NCBI GenBank assembly: GCA_963668605.1
Contig: OY764903.1
Location: forward strand, 2,790,001-2,854,000
Reading direction: 5' to 3'
Length of the DNA stretch: 64,000 nucleotides
DNA from: G963668605 sp963668605
Lineage (GTDB): Bacteria; Acidobacteriota; Terriglobia; Bryobacterales; Bryobacteraceae
Below are positions 14,106-23,389 of this stretch, in pieces. Each line of letters starts with the position of its first letter. The first letter of the stretch is position 1. The notes under the pieces were generated by a model. That model did no database searches, was not told where the DNA came from, and saw nothing but the letters and a program-made list of their open reading frames with translations. Both the position numbers and the translations under genes were made by a program.

Positions 14106-16415
14106 TCACCGGATGTGAATAGTTTCACCTTCCAACATCCGTATGGAAAGACGTCCGTTCTTTCTCGTCACTGCGCCGCAATCGCCTTCGAGTTTTGCGC
14201 TTTCGGTCGTGATCCGTGAAACAAGCCGCTCCGGTGCGATGCTTACCGTTGCGTCGCTGGTTGACATCAACTTGATACCGTCTCCGCTCCACGTCACCAT
14301 TACATTGGAAGGCTGCTGGGAGCGGAATTCGAGTTCCGGTGATTTGTAGGCGTAATCGCCGACAAACATGGCATTCTTGGCCTTGTAGACATAGCCAGTC
14401 CCAATCGACGTTTGCGCCCGCTTGATGTCGAGGGTTCCGCCGGGACCATGCTCGTCCACATAATCCCGCAGGAATTTCGTGGAATAACAGATGGGCTTGG
14501 GCCGGCCTAGCCCACGCGGATTGCCGTCGTAGTAGTACATGCCGAAGTAGGCTTCGTAAATCTGCGTGTTGCGGCCTTTCTCGGCCGCCTTGGCGATCAC
14601 GTCCCAGTGCCAGTCCGTTAGCGCCCATTTCATTGCGCCGTCATATCCCTTCGCAAGCGCGTAAAGGTAATGAATCATCTCGCCGACAGCGGAGGTGTGT
14701 AAGTCGAGATATCTACCGTCGGGTGTCACAACGCCGTTCGAGTAACCGAATTCCCCCAGCGTAATCGGCCGATCGGACCACACGCCCGCGATACGGTCCA
14801 AGGCGGTGACGTTGGACACTACTTGCTCGTAAGATGACGGCCTGTCATAGACGTGGTGGGAAACGAAACTGAGTTGCTTGTTGGCCGGGAGACATTCGAG
14901 AAAGCGGTTGTAGCCCACCGAGATCAAATGATGCTTGTCATACTTCCGGATCGCCTGAATCTGCTTACTTATCCAGAGGTCGAGCGTACCGTTCGTCGCA
15001 CCGTAGAGTTCGCGCCACTCATCCGGCACCGTGAGCGGTCCGGTCAGCCCCGGGAAGGTCGAGGGCACACCTCTGGTCAAGGGATCGGTCGCCTCATTCC
15101 AAAGCTTTGCGAAGGCCGGCAGGTTTTTCTCAAACTCCGGGTGAAGCTTCAGAACCGGGCTCTTGGCCCCATCGAATTTTAAGCCAGCCAGTGCCTCTAT
15201 CTTGGGTTCGTTCTGAAGGTCGTATCCAAGTACCATGGGCTCGTCCGCGTACAGTTGCGCGACCTTCCCCGCGTTCTCCGCGAAATCCTGCGGTGCTCCC
15301 GGGACCACGACGAGGAGATAGATGCCGTACTTTCGCGCGCACTCTTTGATGAGAGCCGGGTCGTCATAAAAGCGGCCGGAAAAACCGATTCGCATGCAGT
15401 TCACCCCGGCATCGCGGGCTTTGCGGAAATCGTCTTCCAACGCCGCGTGGTCGAAATCGCCCGAATTGTGCAATGCACCGTTTAGCGGTCTGTGATAATT
15501 GGCGCCAATCATGAAAAAGCGCCGGCCGTCGGGGTAGACGATGTGCTTGCCATCCTCACTCAGCCGGAGAAAAGCCGTCGGAGCCGGCGTGGCCAACTTG
15601 ATTCTGACTGCGAGCCGCTTTTCGTTTTCCGCGGCGGCGGTTCGTTCGAGTTCGCCCGATTTCATTTTGACCAGCATGGCCTTCAAGGTCTCCGCAAAAA
15701 TGCTGGTCCGGTAAAATTCGGGATTGGAGATGCCGAACAACAGCCAGTTCGATCCTTTGTACTCGTCGAAGTGTGTCAGCAGACCTGAGGCCCAACCTTT
15801 AGTGCGGCCGTGCGCATCCATGGCGCTCAGCAGCGGTACAAACTTCGCTACGACACGGTTGAATCCCACTGCTGACAGGCCTACGAACCGCCCCTTGACC
15901 TGCATCGGCTTGAGCAGATTCTGATCGGCATACGTCCGAACGGAGACGACATCTTTCAGCATGTAAGGCTCGTAGCGGCTAAAGGCTGGCAAGACGATGC
16001 TGTCGGGCTGCGTGAAACCGTCTCCACCCAGAAGTACGAGGTCGCCGCCGTCTTTCAGAAAGCTCAAAAAATTCTGTTTGGCCGTCGCTGTGAATCTGCG
16101 GCTGTGAGAGAGCACCAGGCAATCGTACTGTGCTGCATTGAACGAGTCTTTCGACCCGAGTTGCGCGATGTCGATGGTACGCACCGCGAACTCCGCACCT
16201 TTCAAGACCGAAATTGTCTGTTCTACTGAAGCTAGGTCAAGGCCCGGCAGGTTATCTTTCAGGACCGCTACTCTCACTGGAGAGCCGCCGCCCTGTTGCG
16301 CGCACATCGGCGCCGCAATCAGAAACAAAAGTCCTAAAATACAACCGCGAAGATGATGGGCGATCGTAGAGGTGGCGGGAAACAAATTCCGGCGTGTGAA
16401 CATCGACAGTTTCAT
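14106..16415 (-). CDS. Glycoside hydrolase, clan GH-A, with N-terminal amidotransferase-like domain
   Basis: Taking the ATG at 16415 gives 769 residues; an upstream TTG start at 16439 is possible. A signal segment (GCILGLLFLIAAPMCAQ) is followed by a class-I-glutamine-amidotransferase/ThuA-like alpha-beta domain at about 45-250 (AQYDCLVLSHSRRF, KDGGDLVLLGGDGF). A TIM-barrel glycosidase domain spans about 295-640, then a C-terminal beta region. Catalytic residues fit clan GH-A: E403 in GYDLQNEPK and E555 in ITLGEFGYSNG. The gene starts 25 nt after the TonB receptor stop and is surely co-transcribed with it, so it likely cuts the receptor's ligand. GH family and substrate not assigned. Confidence 0.82.
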   Translation of the reverse strand: MKLSMFTRRNLFPATSTIAHHLRGCILGLLFLIAAPMCAQQGGGSPVRVAVLKDNLPGLDLASVEQTISVLKGAEFAVRTIDIAQLGSKDSFNAAQYDCLVLSHSRRFTATAKQNFLSFLKDGGDLVLLGGDGFTQPDSIVLPAFSRYEPYMLKDVVSVRTYADQNLLKPMQVKGRFVGLSAVGFNRVVAKFVPLLSAMDAHGRTKGWASGLLTHFDEYKGSNWLLFGISNPEFYRTSIFAETLKAMLVKMKSGELERTAAAENEKRLAVRIKLATPAPTAFLRLSEDGKHIVYPDGRRFFMIGANYHRPLNGALHNSGDFDHAALEDDFRKARDAGVNCMRIGFSGRFYDDPALIKECARKYGIYLLVVVPGAPQDFAENAGKVAQLYADEPMVLGYDLQNEPKIEALAGLKFDGAKSPVLKLHPEFEKNLPAFAKLWNEATDPLTRGVPSTFPGLTGPLTVPDEWRELYGATNGTLDLWISKQIQAIRKYDKHHLISVGYNRFLECLPANKQLSFVSHHVYDRPSSYEQVVSNVTALDRIAGVWSDRPITLGEFGYSNGVVTPDGRYLDLHTSAVGEMIHYLYALAKGYDGAMKWALTDWHWDVIAKAAEKGRNTQIYEAYFGMYYYDGNPRGLGRPKPICYSTKFLRDYVDEHGPGGTLDIKRAQTSIGTGYVYKAKNAMFVGDYAYKSPELEFRSQQPSNVMVTWSGDGIKLMSTSDATVSIAPERLVSRITTESAKLEGDCGAVTRKNGRLSIRMLEGETIHIR

Positions 16416-16440
16416 AAGAGTTTTCCAATTTCCGCTCAAT

Positions 16441-19400
16441 TTAGAAATCCAGCCGCGCGCCGAGTTGAATATTTCGATTGTCGGAGACGCTGGTCACCTG
16501 CCCGAACGTGGGGCTCTTGATATTGGTGTCTATGCCGCCCAGGCGGTGGCGGTTCAAGGCGTTCAGGACGTCGGCTCGCAGTTGGAACCGGTACTTCTCA
16601 CGGAAACGCATATTCTTCTGAAGTCCGAGACCTTCATCCATTGTTCCGAAGCCGCGGAGTTGCCCGTAGCGAAGCGCTGCCGTCCCGAGCGTGAAGGGAT
16701 CCGGGTCTGAAATCAGCGAGGTGTTTATGTACGTATTGGCGGGGCTGCGCCGGTTGGCAAAATCGAACTTCGATCTGTCGAATCCGCTTTTCCTGAGATC
16801 GCCCGCTGCAACGTTAACCCGCTGTGCGCCGTTCCAGCCGTTCGGCGCCGGAGCCGATGCACCGCCGAAACCTAGGGGCGTGCCGCTATAGTAGTTGGCT
16901 ATGATGTTGAGCGACCACCCGCCGACGATACCGTTCACCAGCAGGCCCGCACCGCTCATGATGGCTTTCCCTCTGCCTAGAGGCAACTCATACTGGACAT
17001 ACGCCTTCACGGCGTGGGGCACATCGTAATCCACGAGCGACTTCTCAATCTTCAGGTTGTAATAATCCATCGGCGCGTCGTTATCGCTCTGCCGTGCGGA
17101 CGACGTATTCGCCAGGTTCTTCGACCAGACGTAGTTTCCGTACGCGGTCAATCCCTTAGCGACTTGCCTGTTAACCGTGATCTGGAGCGACTGGTAGTTC
17201 GCGAATCCCAGCGTGGAGGCATAGTCGTTGATGGTGCTGTTGCCCTGCACTTGAGGATAGTCCCGAAGCGCACTTGCGACCGTTCCGGAGAATCCCGGGA
17301 ACGGATAGCGGATACCGTTGGCGGCTGCGTCCGACTCGTTCCGCACCGGGTTGCCGAGGCGGGCGCCGTACTTCGCCAGCACGGATGACGGCAACTGGTT
17401 CACGGCGCTGAGTGCGTTGTTATACAGGCCCGTGGACTTGTTCGCCGAGTAGCCGACATCCAGCACGATCTTTTTCGGCAACTCACGCTGAATGTTCAGA
17501 TTCCACACCTGGACGTACGGAGTCCGACCGTAGTTTGGATCTATCCTGCCGGGCCGGCTCTTGTTGCCCCAGGAGGGGTCTTGGGTTGATGGCACATAGC
17601 GGTCCGTCGGAAATCCATTGTCCCAGTTGAAGATGCCGAACCACGGCTGGATCGGATCGGCGGTCAGCAGCCACGTTCCTCCTACCTGCGGGTTCGTCAT
17701 CTTGCCCAACGCGGTCGCGCTCTGGGAGTTGAACATGTCCGGCGCATACATGATGCCGTAGCCGCCGCGAATGGTCGTCTTCGCCGCGAACTGGTAGGCG
17801 AAGCCGATGCGCGGTCCCCAGTCGCGCAGGCTCGGAGTGCCGAAGTAACGTTTACCGGTGCATCCGTTGCAGTTGCCGGCGAACGAATAGGCGCCAGGCA
17901 GACCACTGACGGGGTCTATCACATCGGGCGTCCAACTCGCATAACGGTCGGCCGCCTCAAATGCGGGCGGCTGATACTCCCACCGGACGCCAAGTTGCAG
18001 GGTCAGGCGCTTGTTTACCTTGAAGTCGTCTTGCAGGAACGCCGCATAGTAGTGCCTCCGTCCGCCCATCGGGTTAGGATCCGAAAGGCCCGCCTTATCC
18101 ACGATTCCGAGCAAATAGCTGGCAAACGCATATCCAGTCTGGCTACCGGAGAACGATTCGTTAGGAATGGCCGTTCCGCGCGCGGCAAAATCGAATGACC
18201 CGCCTTGCGTCGGGCGCGTGTTCAGCATGTTGCTCCGGAATTCGAAGCCGGCCTTCATGAAGTGGCTCCCCTTGTGAAAACTCACCGAGTCCGTGAATCC
18301 CCAACCGACGTAGGCGTTGCCGGAGTATCCCGTATAGCCGATCGCGGTTTGCGAAATGTAGGGTCCGCCGCCCCAGTTAATGGTGGGATATCCGTAGGTG
18401 GAGAGATTCTTGATGCCCAATGCCGCGGCGCCGTCGATGCCCGCCTGCTTGCCCGCCTCTACTTTGTGCATGCGGTTGTAGAAAAGCGAGACGTGGTTCA
18501 ACGTGGTGGGGGTGATCGTCCAATCTTCTGCAAGCCGCTCGTACTGGCTCTCGAGCCGCTGGCCGTGCGTGGCCGAGAGCGGTCCGCCGTCGGCTGCTAA
18601 GGTGCTCCAGAGGCCGCCGCTGTCTGTCAGGGTGCTGCGGTCCTTAATGACGTAACTGATGGAACCCGCCAGTTTGTGCCGATCGCTGAAGTTTTGATCC
18701 ACCTTGGTGGAAAACTGATGGTTGTCGAACACCGGTGCGTTCGATTGCGGGAAGTAGGCATTCTTTTGCAGCGCCCACTTTCCGTCGGGATCTCGGACGA
18801 GAGGCGGATCCCACTTCGATGCTATGGCGTTCACGCGTTTCGAAACTTCGCTAAAGCGCGATTTCGGAATGATGTTCCCGGGAAACATGTCTGCAATCCA
18901 GCGGCCGTTGGGCAGTTTCGTGAAAGTCGCCGGATCGAAAATAGTGCCGCGGGACACGTTCCGGCCCAGCGCGTCTTTACCAGCGGAAACGCCTTGCAGC
19001 AAACGGCTGAAATCGCCTTCGTAGAACTCGGGAACAGGTACGGTCGTACTCGGGGAACCGAATCCGAAGGAACGCTCGCGATACCGCTCGTAGGTCGTGT
19101 AGAAAAAAGTCTTGTTGCGGCCGTTGTATACCTTGGGCAGGTAGACTGGGGCTCCGAAGCCGACCGCCCCGTCCTGCTTGCGGTCCAGGGCGCGGGGTCG
19201 CCCCTGGAACTTGTTGGCGAAGGCGTTGGCGTTCAGAGCCTCGTTCCGGATCGACCCGTAAAGGCTGCCGTGGATCTCATTCGCACCCGACTTCATGACG
19301 AAGTTGAAAACTCCACCCTGAGAGCGGCCAAACTCCGCGTTCATGCCGCTGGTCACAATCTTGAATTCCGCAATAGAATCGGTCGAAATGGGACCCGTGG

Positions 19401-19998
19401 TCATGTCGCCGGCCATAGTGGTGGTGATAGAAGCCCCATCCACCAAAACCTCCTTGGAAAAACTGACGGATCCTCCGATATGGCTGTCGTAAGTGCCCCC
19501 CATCACCGCAGGGGAAATCTTAAAGGCAAAGGCCTCCGGATCCCTGGCCGCCACGAAGCTCAAGGGTAGATCACTCAACTGCCGGCTGGAGATGCTGGTG
19601 CTGACCTCGTTTGTTTCGGACTGTATGCGCGGCGCTTCCGCCGTCACCGAAATGGATTCGCTGACCTGGCCGATTTCAAGTATTGCATCCACGCGCACAA
19701 CGTCGGTTGCCGCTACGTCGATGCCGCGCCGCAGCAGTTTCTTGAAACTGGCGGCCGTGAACCCTATTTCGTAAGGTCCAGGCGGCAGGTTTGGCATTGT
19801 GTACTGCCCGCTGGTGTTGGCGACGGTCTGGTAGAGAGAGCCAGTCGCAGTGTTTTTGATCGTGATCTCCACACGCGGAATCACGCCGCCCGTTTTGTCA
19901 GTAACCGTGCCCGTCAGGGAGCCCCGGTTCATCTGGGCGCTTAGCAGTAGTGCGCCGGTGAGAAGGAGAGCGAAGGTTCGCGCCGTTGTTCGCGACAT
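16441..19998 (-). CDS. TonB-dependent receptor, Oar-like
   Basis: The ATG at 19998 is preferred because GGAG precedes it and a signal peptide follows (TFALLLTGALLLSAQ), giving 1185 residues. Domains: carboxypeptidase-regulatory-like Ig domain at about 28-110 (GSLTGTVTDKTGGVIPRVEI), plug at about 120-240 with the VLVDGASITTTMAGD strand, then a large beta-barrel ending in QLGARLDF. Such receptors move bulky substrates across the outer membrane. There is no SusD-like partner. The glycosidase gene follows after 25 nt, forming a two-gene receptor-enzyme unit. A TATAAT lies upstream on this strand near 20.07 kb, without a clear -35. Confidence 0.93.
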   Translation of the reverse strand: MSRTTARTFALLLTGALLLSAQMNRGSLTGTVTDKTGGVIPRVEITIKNTATGSLYQTVANTSGQYTMPNLPPGPYEIGFTAASFKKLLRRGIDVAATDVVRVDAILEIGQVSESISVTAEAPRIQSETNEVSTSISSRQLSDLPLSFVAARDPEAFAFKISPAVMGGTYDSHIGGSVSFSKEVLVDGASITTTMAGDMTTGPISTDSIAEFKIVTSGMNAEFGRSQGGVFNFVMKSGANEIHGSLYGSIRNEALNANAFANKFQGRPRALDRKQDGAVGFGAPVYLPKVYNGRNKTFFYTTYERYRERSFGFGSPSTTVPVPEFYEGDFSRLLQGVSAGKDALGRNVSRGTIFDPATFTKLPNGRWIADMFPGNIIPKSRFSEVSKRVNAIASKWDPPLVRDPDGKWALQKNAYFPQSNAPVFDNHQFSTKVDQNFSDRHKLAGSISYVIKDRSTLTDSGGLWSTLAADGGPLSATHGQRLESQYERLAEDWTITPTTLNHVSLFYNRMHKVEAGKQAGIDGAAALGIKNLSTYGYPTINWGGGPYISQTAIGYTGYSGNAYVGWGFTDSVSFHKGSHFMKAGFEFRSNMLNTRPTQGGSFDFAARGTAIPNESFSGSQTGYAFASYLLGIVDKAGLSDPNPMGGRRHYYAAFLQDDFKVNKRLTLQLGVRWEYQPPAFEAADRYASWTPDVIDPVSGLPGAYSFAGNCNGCTGKRYFGTPSLRDWGPRIGFAYQFAAKTTIRGGYGIMYAPDMFNSQSATALGKMTNPQVGGTWLLTADPIQPWFGIFNWDNGFPTDRYVPSTQDPSWGNKSRPGRIDPNYGRTPYVQVWNLNIQRELPKKIVLDVGYSANKSTGLYNNALSAVNQLPSSVLAKYGARLGNPVRNESDAAANGIRYPFPGFSGTVASALRDYPQVQGNSTINDYASTLGFANYQSLQITVNRQVAKGLTAYGNYVWSKNLANTSSARQSDNDAPMDYYNLKIEKSLVDYDVPHAVKAYVQYELPLGRGKAIMSGAGLLVNGIVGGWSLNIIANYYSGTPLGFGGASAPAPNGWNGAQRVNVAAGDLRKSGFDRSKFDFANRRSPANTYINTSLISDPDPFTLGTAALRYGQLRGFGTMDEGLGLQKNMRFREKYRFQLRADVLNALNRHRLGGIDTNIKSPTFGQVTSVSDNRNIQLGARLDF

Positions 19999-20259
19999 AA
20001 TTTCCAGCTCCGTTGTCGTCTTTCCTTTGGTCCAGGATTTCCGCTTTGCGATCCTGGGCGGCACCAATTATACATCCAACCGCCTCCGTCGGAGCGTCTC
20101 TCCCATACTGCCCAGTGACACCGCAATCAAGCCTGGGGCGAACCGCTCACTCTCGAAAATCCCATTCGGAATTCAAGCTTCAGGCTGTCCTCCGCAAAAA
20201 ACCGTGCGAATCAAGATCGGGCTAATTTAATGTTTTGTAACATGCGATCCTGAGCCTTC

Positions 20260-21382
20260 ATGTCGGCCTCATTTATCTTCTTTTCCGCCCTGCAGCATTG
20301 TGTTCGGACGGCAGCTTCGATCCGGCTCGATTTCGGTCGGTTCGTTCTGGCAGCCGCCCAATCCTGCAGCGCGCTGACCGCAGAAAACCTCTTCCTTCGA
20401 AAGCAACTGGCGCTTTTCCAAGAGAGAAAGGCCAGGCCGCGACACGCCGCCGACGCCACCCGATGGATGATGGCCACCCTGAGTCATCTATTCCCGTGGC
20501 GCGGTGCGCTGGTGAATGTGAAGCCGAACACGTTCATCGGCTGGCACCGCAAGGGGGTTCCGGCTGTTCTGGCGATGGAAGTCCAAACCGACGGGACGAC
20601 CACGCCTCCCCAAGGAGCTTCAACGGTTGATCCGAAAAATGGCCACCGAGAATCCGATCTGGGGTGAGGGGCGCATTTCCAACGAATTGAAACTGAAACT
20701 CGGGCTCCGGGTTTCGCCCCGCACCGTGGAGAAGTACCTGCGCAACGGCGGTCCGGCGCGCACGCCCGATCCACAACAGCGTTGGCTGACCTTCGTTCGC
20801 AACCATGCCAAGGTGATTGTGGCGTGTGACTTCTTCGTCGTGGTCACGGCCACTTTCCGCATCCTTTATGTATTCGTGATCCTGGAACTGGGAACGCGGC
20901 GAATCCTCCACCAGAACGTGACCGCCCACCCCACCTCAGAGTGGACTTTGCAGCAGTTTCGCGAGGCGCTGCCGGGGGGCCATCCGTATCGATTCCTGAT
21001 CCATGATCGGGACAGCATCTTCTCGCGGAAACTGGACAAGGGGGTGACGGACCTCGGAGTGCAAATGCTTCGAACTCCGATCCGGGCACCCATGGCAAAT
21101 TCCGTATGCGAAAGGTTCGGCGGAACATTACGTCACGAATGCCTGGACTTCTTGATCCCAGTCAACGAGCGACATCTGAGGATGACCATCAAAGAGTGGG
21201 GAATCCATTACAACCGAGGCCGGCCGCACTCGTCGTTAGGTCCTGGAATTCCGGAACCCAACCAGGAGAGTGTTCCGGCCAGTGACTATAGGCACAGGCT
21301 TCCATCTGGCTACCGCGTTGCGAAACGGTCGGTCCTGGGTGGCTTGCATCACGAGTATCGCCTGTTGAAGGAGGCTGCTTAA
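20260..21382 (+). mobile_element. IS with frameshifted integrase-core transposase
   Basis: A transposase reading frame starts at 20260 (MSASFIFFSALQHC, then TAENLFLRKQLALFQERKAR) and runs through WHRKG. It then jumps frame at a run of five G at 20553-20557 and continues in the next frame as FRLFWRWKSKPTGRPRLPKE to the stop at 21382. The second part carries the rve core: CDFFVVVT (Asp), IHDRDSIFSR (Asp) and SVCERFGGTLRHECLD (Glu). One extra G breaks the gene. It differs from the copies 1-4 family. Terminal repeats could not be fixed with confidence, so the coordinates cover the gene only. Confidence 0.8.
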
Positions 21383-21424
21383 CAACAGATTCCGTTGCAA
21401 CGTAATTATTGCGGAGCACAGGAC

Positions 21425-21494
21425 CAGCCGCGCCCATTTGTTGTCGCGCATGGTGAACGAACATGATACGCGGTCTGGCGCAAAATCGGTGCGA
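21425..21494 (-). mobile_element. IS remnant, 5' end of a transposase gene (relic b)
   Basis: Read leftward it gives TCGCACCGATTTTGCGCC, then ATGTTCGTTCACCATGCG, a close match to 61820-61880 and to relic a. The predicted start MRDNKWARL matches MRDNIWVRL of relic c and then loses similarity. The left border falls exactly where the aldo/keto-reductase-like fragment stops. Confidence 0.6.
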
Positions 21495-21581
21495 TTGATC
21501 CTGGGTGCGCGGGAACATGCCGACGTAGACGCCGTCACTGGGCTTGAGGCTTTCGAAAATGTTGATCCGGCTCTGAATCGC
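21495..21581 (-). pseudogene. C-terminal fragment of an aldo/keto-reductase-like gene
   Basis: Directly after the glycosidase stop, the same frame reads INIFESLKPSDGVYVGMF followed by PRTQDQ. It resembles the end of the protein at 29839-30744 (AKPNDPVVIGMFPKFKEQ). Only about 29 codons remain, cut by relic b. It suggests that this receptor-glycosidase operon once had an AKR-like third gene. Confidence 0.5.
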
Positions 21582-23387
21582 TCAGTTCGTCCCCGCAATG
21601 ACCTTGATCGCGATGTCTGTCTTAATGGGAGGCAGTGCGACCCGAATGAAGCCGTTCGCTGCCACCGCATAGTCCGTCTTTTCGATCCGGCCTTCGTATG
21701 TGTTCCAGAACTCGATGCGGTACCGGCCGGGAGCGAAGCCTGCCGCCTCCAGCGACGCGTTCTCGACCGCCTGGAGGGGAACGCCGTGAACGGTATTCCA
21801 CCAGGTATGCCCCGCATTCTGCACCCACAGAATGCTCAAGGCGCGGCCGTGCAATCCGAGGACATGCAGATCCGGGCGGCTGGGCTCGACGCCCATCTTG
21901 CTAAACCCGGCTGTCGGCCAGGGGATGTCCTGTACAAATTTGGCGATGGCGTGGAAATGCCGATACCAGTTGTTCGTATCGGCGGCCCGCCAGAACCACG
22001 GATGCCCGGTGCCGGCGGCGCCGAAAGCGAGCGGCACCCAGAGGCCGTTGTGAAAGTAGACGCCATCGGAGTCCGGCGGAAGGCCCTTCAGAAGTGGCGC
22101 GTCGAACATGACACCGAACTCCCCGAAGAAGTACGGCTTATTGTGGTTCTTAATATAACTCAGCCGCTTCGTCATGAACTGGAACATGTCGCGTTGGGTG
22201 TATTCGTCTTCCGGTTCATTCCCTCGGTAATAACCATGAATGTCGGGGATCTCGTTTTCCGGCACTGTCCACATTTCAGGCCAGTTTATGCGACTCATAC
22301 TGGGAGTCGTGATATGGCGGTACGGGTCGGTGGCTTGGAGATACCGGCCCATCTCCTGAGTCCATGGGACCAGGATCTCCGGACGGGCGGCGCGTTTGTC
22401 CACAGCGCCTATTTCGTTCCACAATTCCCAAGCGAAGACGTTCGGACTGTAGCCCCAGCGGGCCACCAAGTACCGGAGGCGCGCCTTGAAGAGCCGCCGC
22501 GCTTCCGGCATAGTAAAAACGTCTGCAATCGTTTCACAAGGTCCGCCGTTGGCGGTGCGGTACGGGTAATCCTCGCGGTAGGCGTAATCGCCAAGCCTGA
22601 AGGTCGGGCTGCGCTGCTCAGGCGGCGGTGGGGGCGTAAGGTGGCGGACCCAATCGAGCGTGAGCTTCAGGTACACGCCGGAACGCTCGGCGTAGCCGAG
22701 CACCTGATCAAACCTCGCGGCGTTATCGAGACGGTACTCCCCGAGCTTGCCCAATTCCACCGTATACGCTGGGCTTCCCTGCCAGAAGCGGACAAAGTTG
22801 CCGCCCGCGCCGCCGAGCCGGGAGATGCAGCGATCCAAGTCGTCGAGGTTGCCGTTTTGTATGTTCTCGCCGATCGCGAAATAGGGGGTCCCGTCCTCAA
22901 ACTCGAAATAATGGGGGTCGCTCCGAGAGACGTGAATGTAGCCGTGGCCCGTCCCGGGGGTGACTTCGAACCTCAACGGAGCCGAGTTCACCACGCCGGA
23001 ATGGTCCCGCGCCGTGACTGTAAGCGCGTATGCGCCGGCCTCGGGAGGCATGAAGCGGACGCGCCATTCCGGGTCGCCGAGCGGCGCGACCTCGTTGGGT
23101 CCGGCTGCTGGAGTGCGCGCGAACGCCTGATCCAAGAACGCCGGCACGACCATCTCGCGTCCCGACGGCAGTCGGAAGCGCGCGTCCACTGCGATTTCGG
23201 CGGGATCGAAAGGAGTCCGGAACGAGCCACTGAGGTCGAGACGGAAATCGACCCGCTTCCAGGCAGCAGGCGCCGCAGTCAGGATCTCCACCCTACGGAT
23301 AGCCAGTTTTTCGTCCCGAGCCCAACGGCTGGAGCCAGCCTCCGCGACCATTGCGGCCGCACAGGCCAGAATCATGATTCGGCGCAT
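21582..23387 (-). CDS. Glycoside hydrolase, clan GH-A, with N-terminal DUF5060-like domain
   Basis: The ATG at 23387 lies directly downstream of the TonB receptor stop and starts a signal peptide (MRRIMILACAAAMVAEA), giving 601 residues. An N-terminal beta-sandwich at about 30-145 (DFRLDLSGSFRTPFDPAEIA; VRFMPPEAGAYALTV) resembles DUF5060. A TIM barrel follows (FAIGENIQNGNLDDL, FVRFWQGSPAYTVE), with E325 in FAWELWNEIG as acid/base and E423 in YFFGEFGVMF as nucleophile. A C-terminal beta domain (APGRYRIEFWNTYEG) closes the protein. Related enzymes act on beta-linked galactans or similar polymers, but the substrate here is unknown. Co-transcribed with the receptor. Confidence 0.85.
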   Translation of the reverse strand: MRRIMILACAAAMVAEAGSSRWARDEKLAIRRVEILTAAPAAWKRVDFRLDLSGSFRTPFDPAEIAVDARFRLPSGREMVVPAFLDQAFARTPAAGPNEVAPLGDPEWRVRFMPPEAGAYALTVTARDHSGVVNSAPLRFEVTPGTGHGYIHVSRSDPHYFEFEDGTPYFAIGENIQNGNLDDLDRCISRLGGAGGNFVRFWQGSPAYTVELGKLGEYRLDNAARFDQVLGYAERSGVYLKLTLDWVRHLTPPPPPEQRSPTFRLGDYAYREDYPYRTANGGPCETIADVFTMPEARRLFKARLRYLVARWGYSPNVFAWELWNEIGAVDKRAARPEILVPWTQEMGRYLQATDPYRHITTPSMSRINWPEMWTVPENEIPDIHGYYRGNEPEDEYTQRDMFQFMTKRLSYIKNHNKPYFFGEFGVMFDAPLLKGLPPDSDGVYFHNGLWVPLAFGAAGTGHPWFWRAADTNNWYRHFHAIAKFVQDIPWPTAGFSKMGVEPSRPDLHVLGLHGRALSILWVQNAGHTWWNTVHGVPLQAVENASLEAAGFAPGRYRIEFWNTYEGRIEKTDYAVAANGFIRVALPPIKTDIAIKVIAGTN

Positions 23388-23389
23388 TG

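Noticed and set aside
20551..20640. Programmed ribosomal frameshift in the IS transposase
   Set aside because: Restoring the frame requires skipping one G (+1), not the -1 slip usual for IS; no slippery heptamer with a downstream structure was seen. Mutation or sequencing error is simpler.
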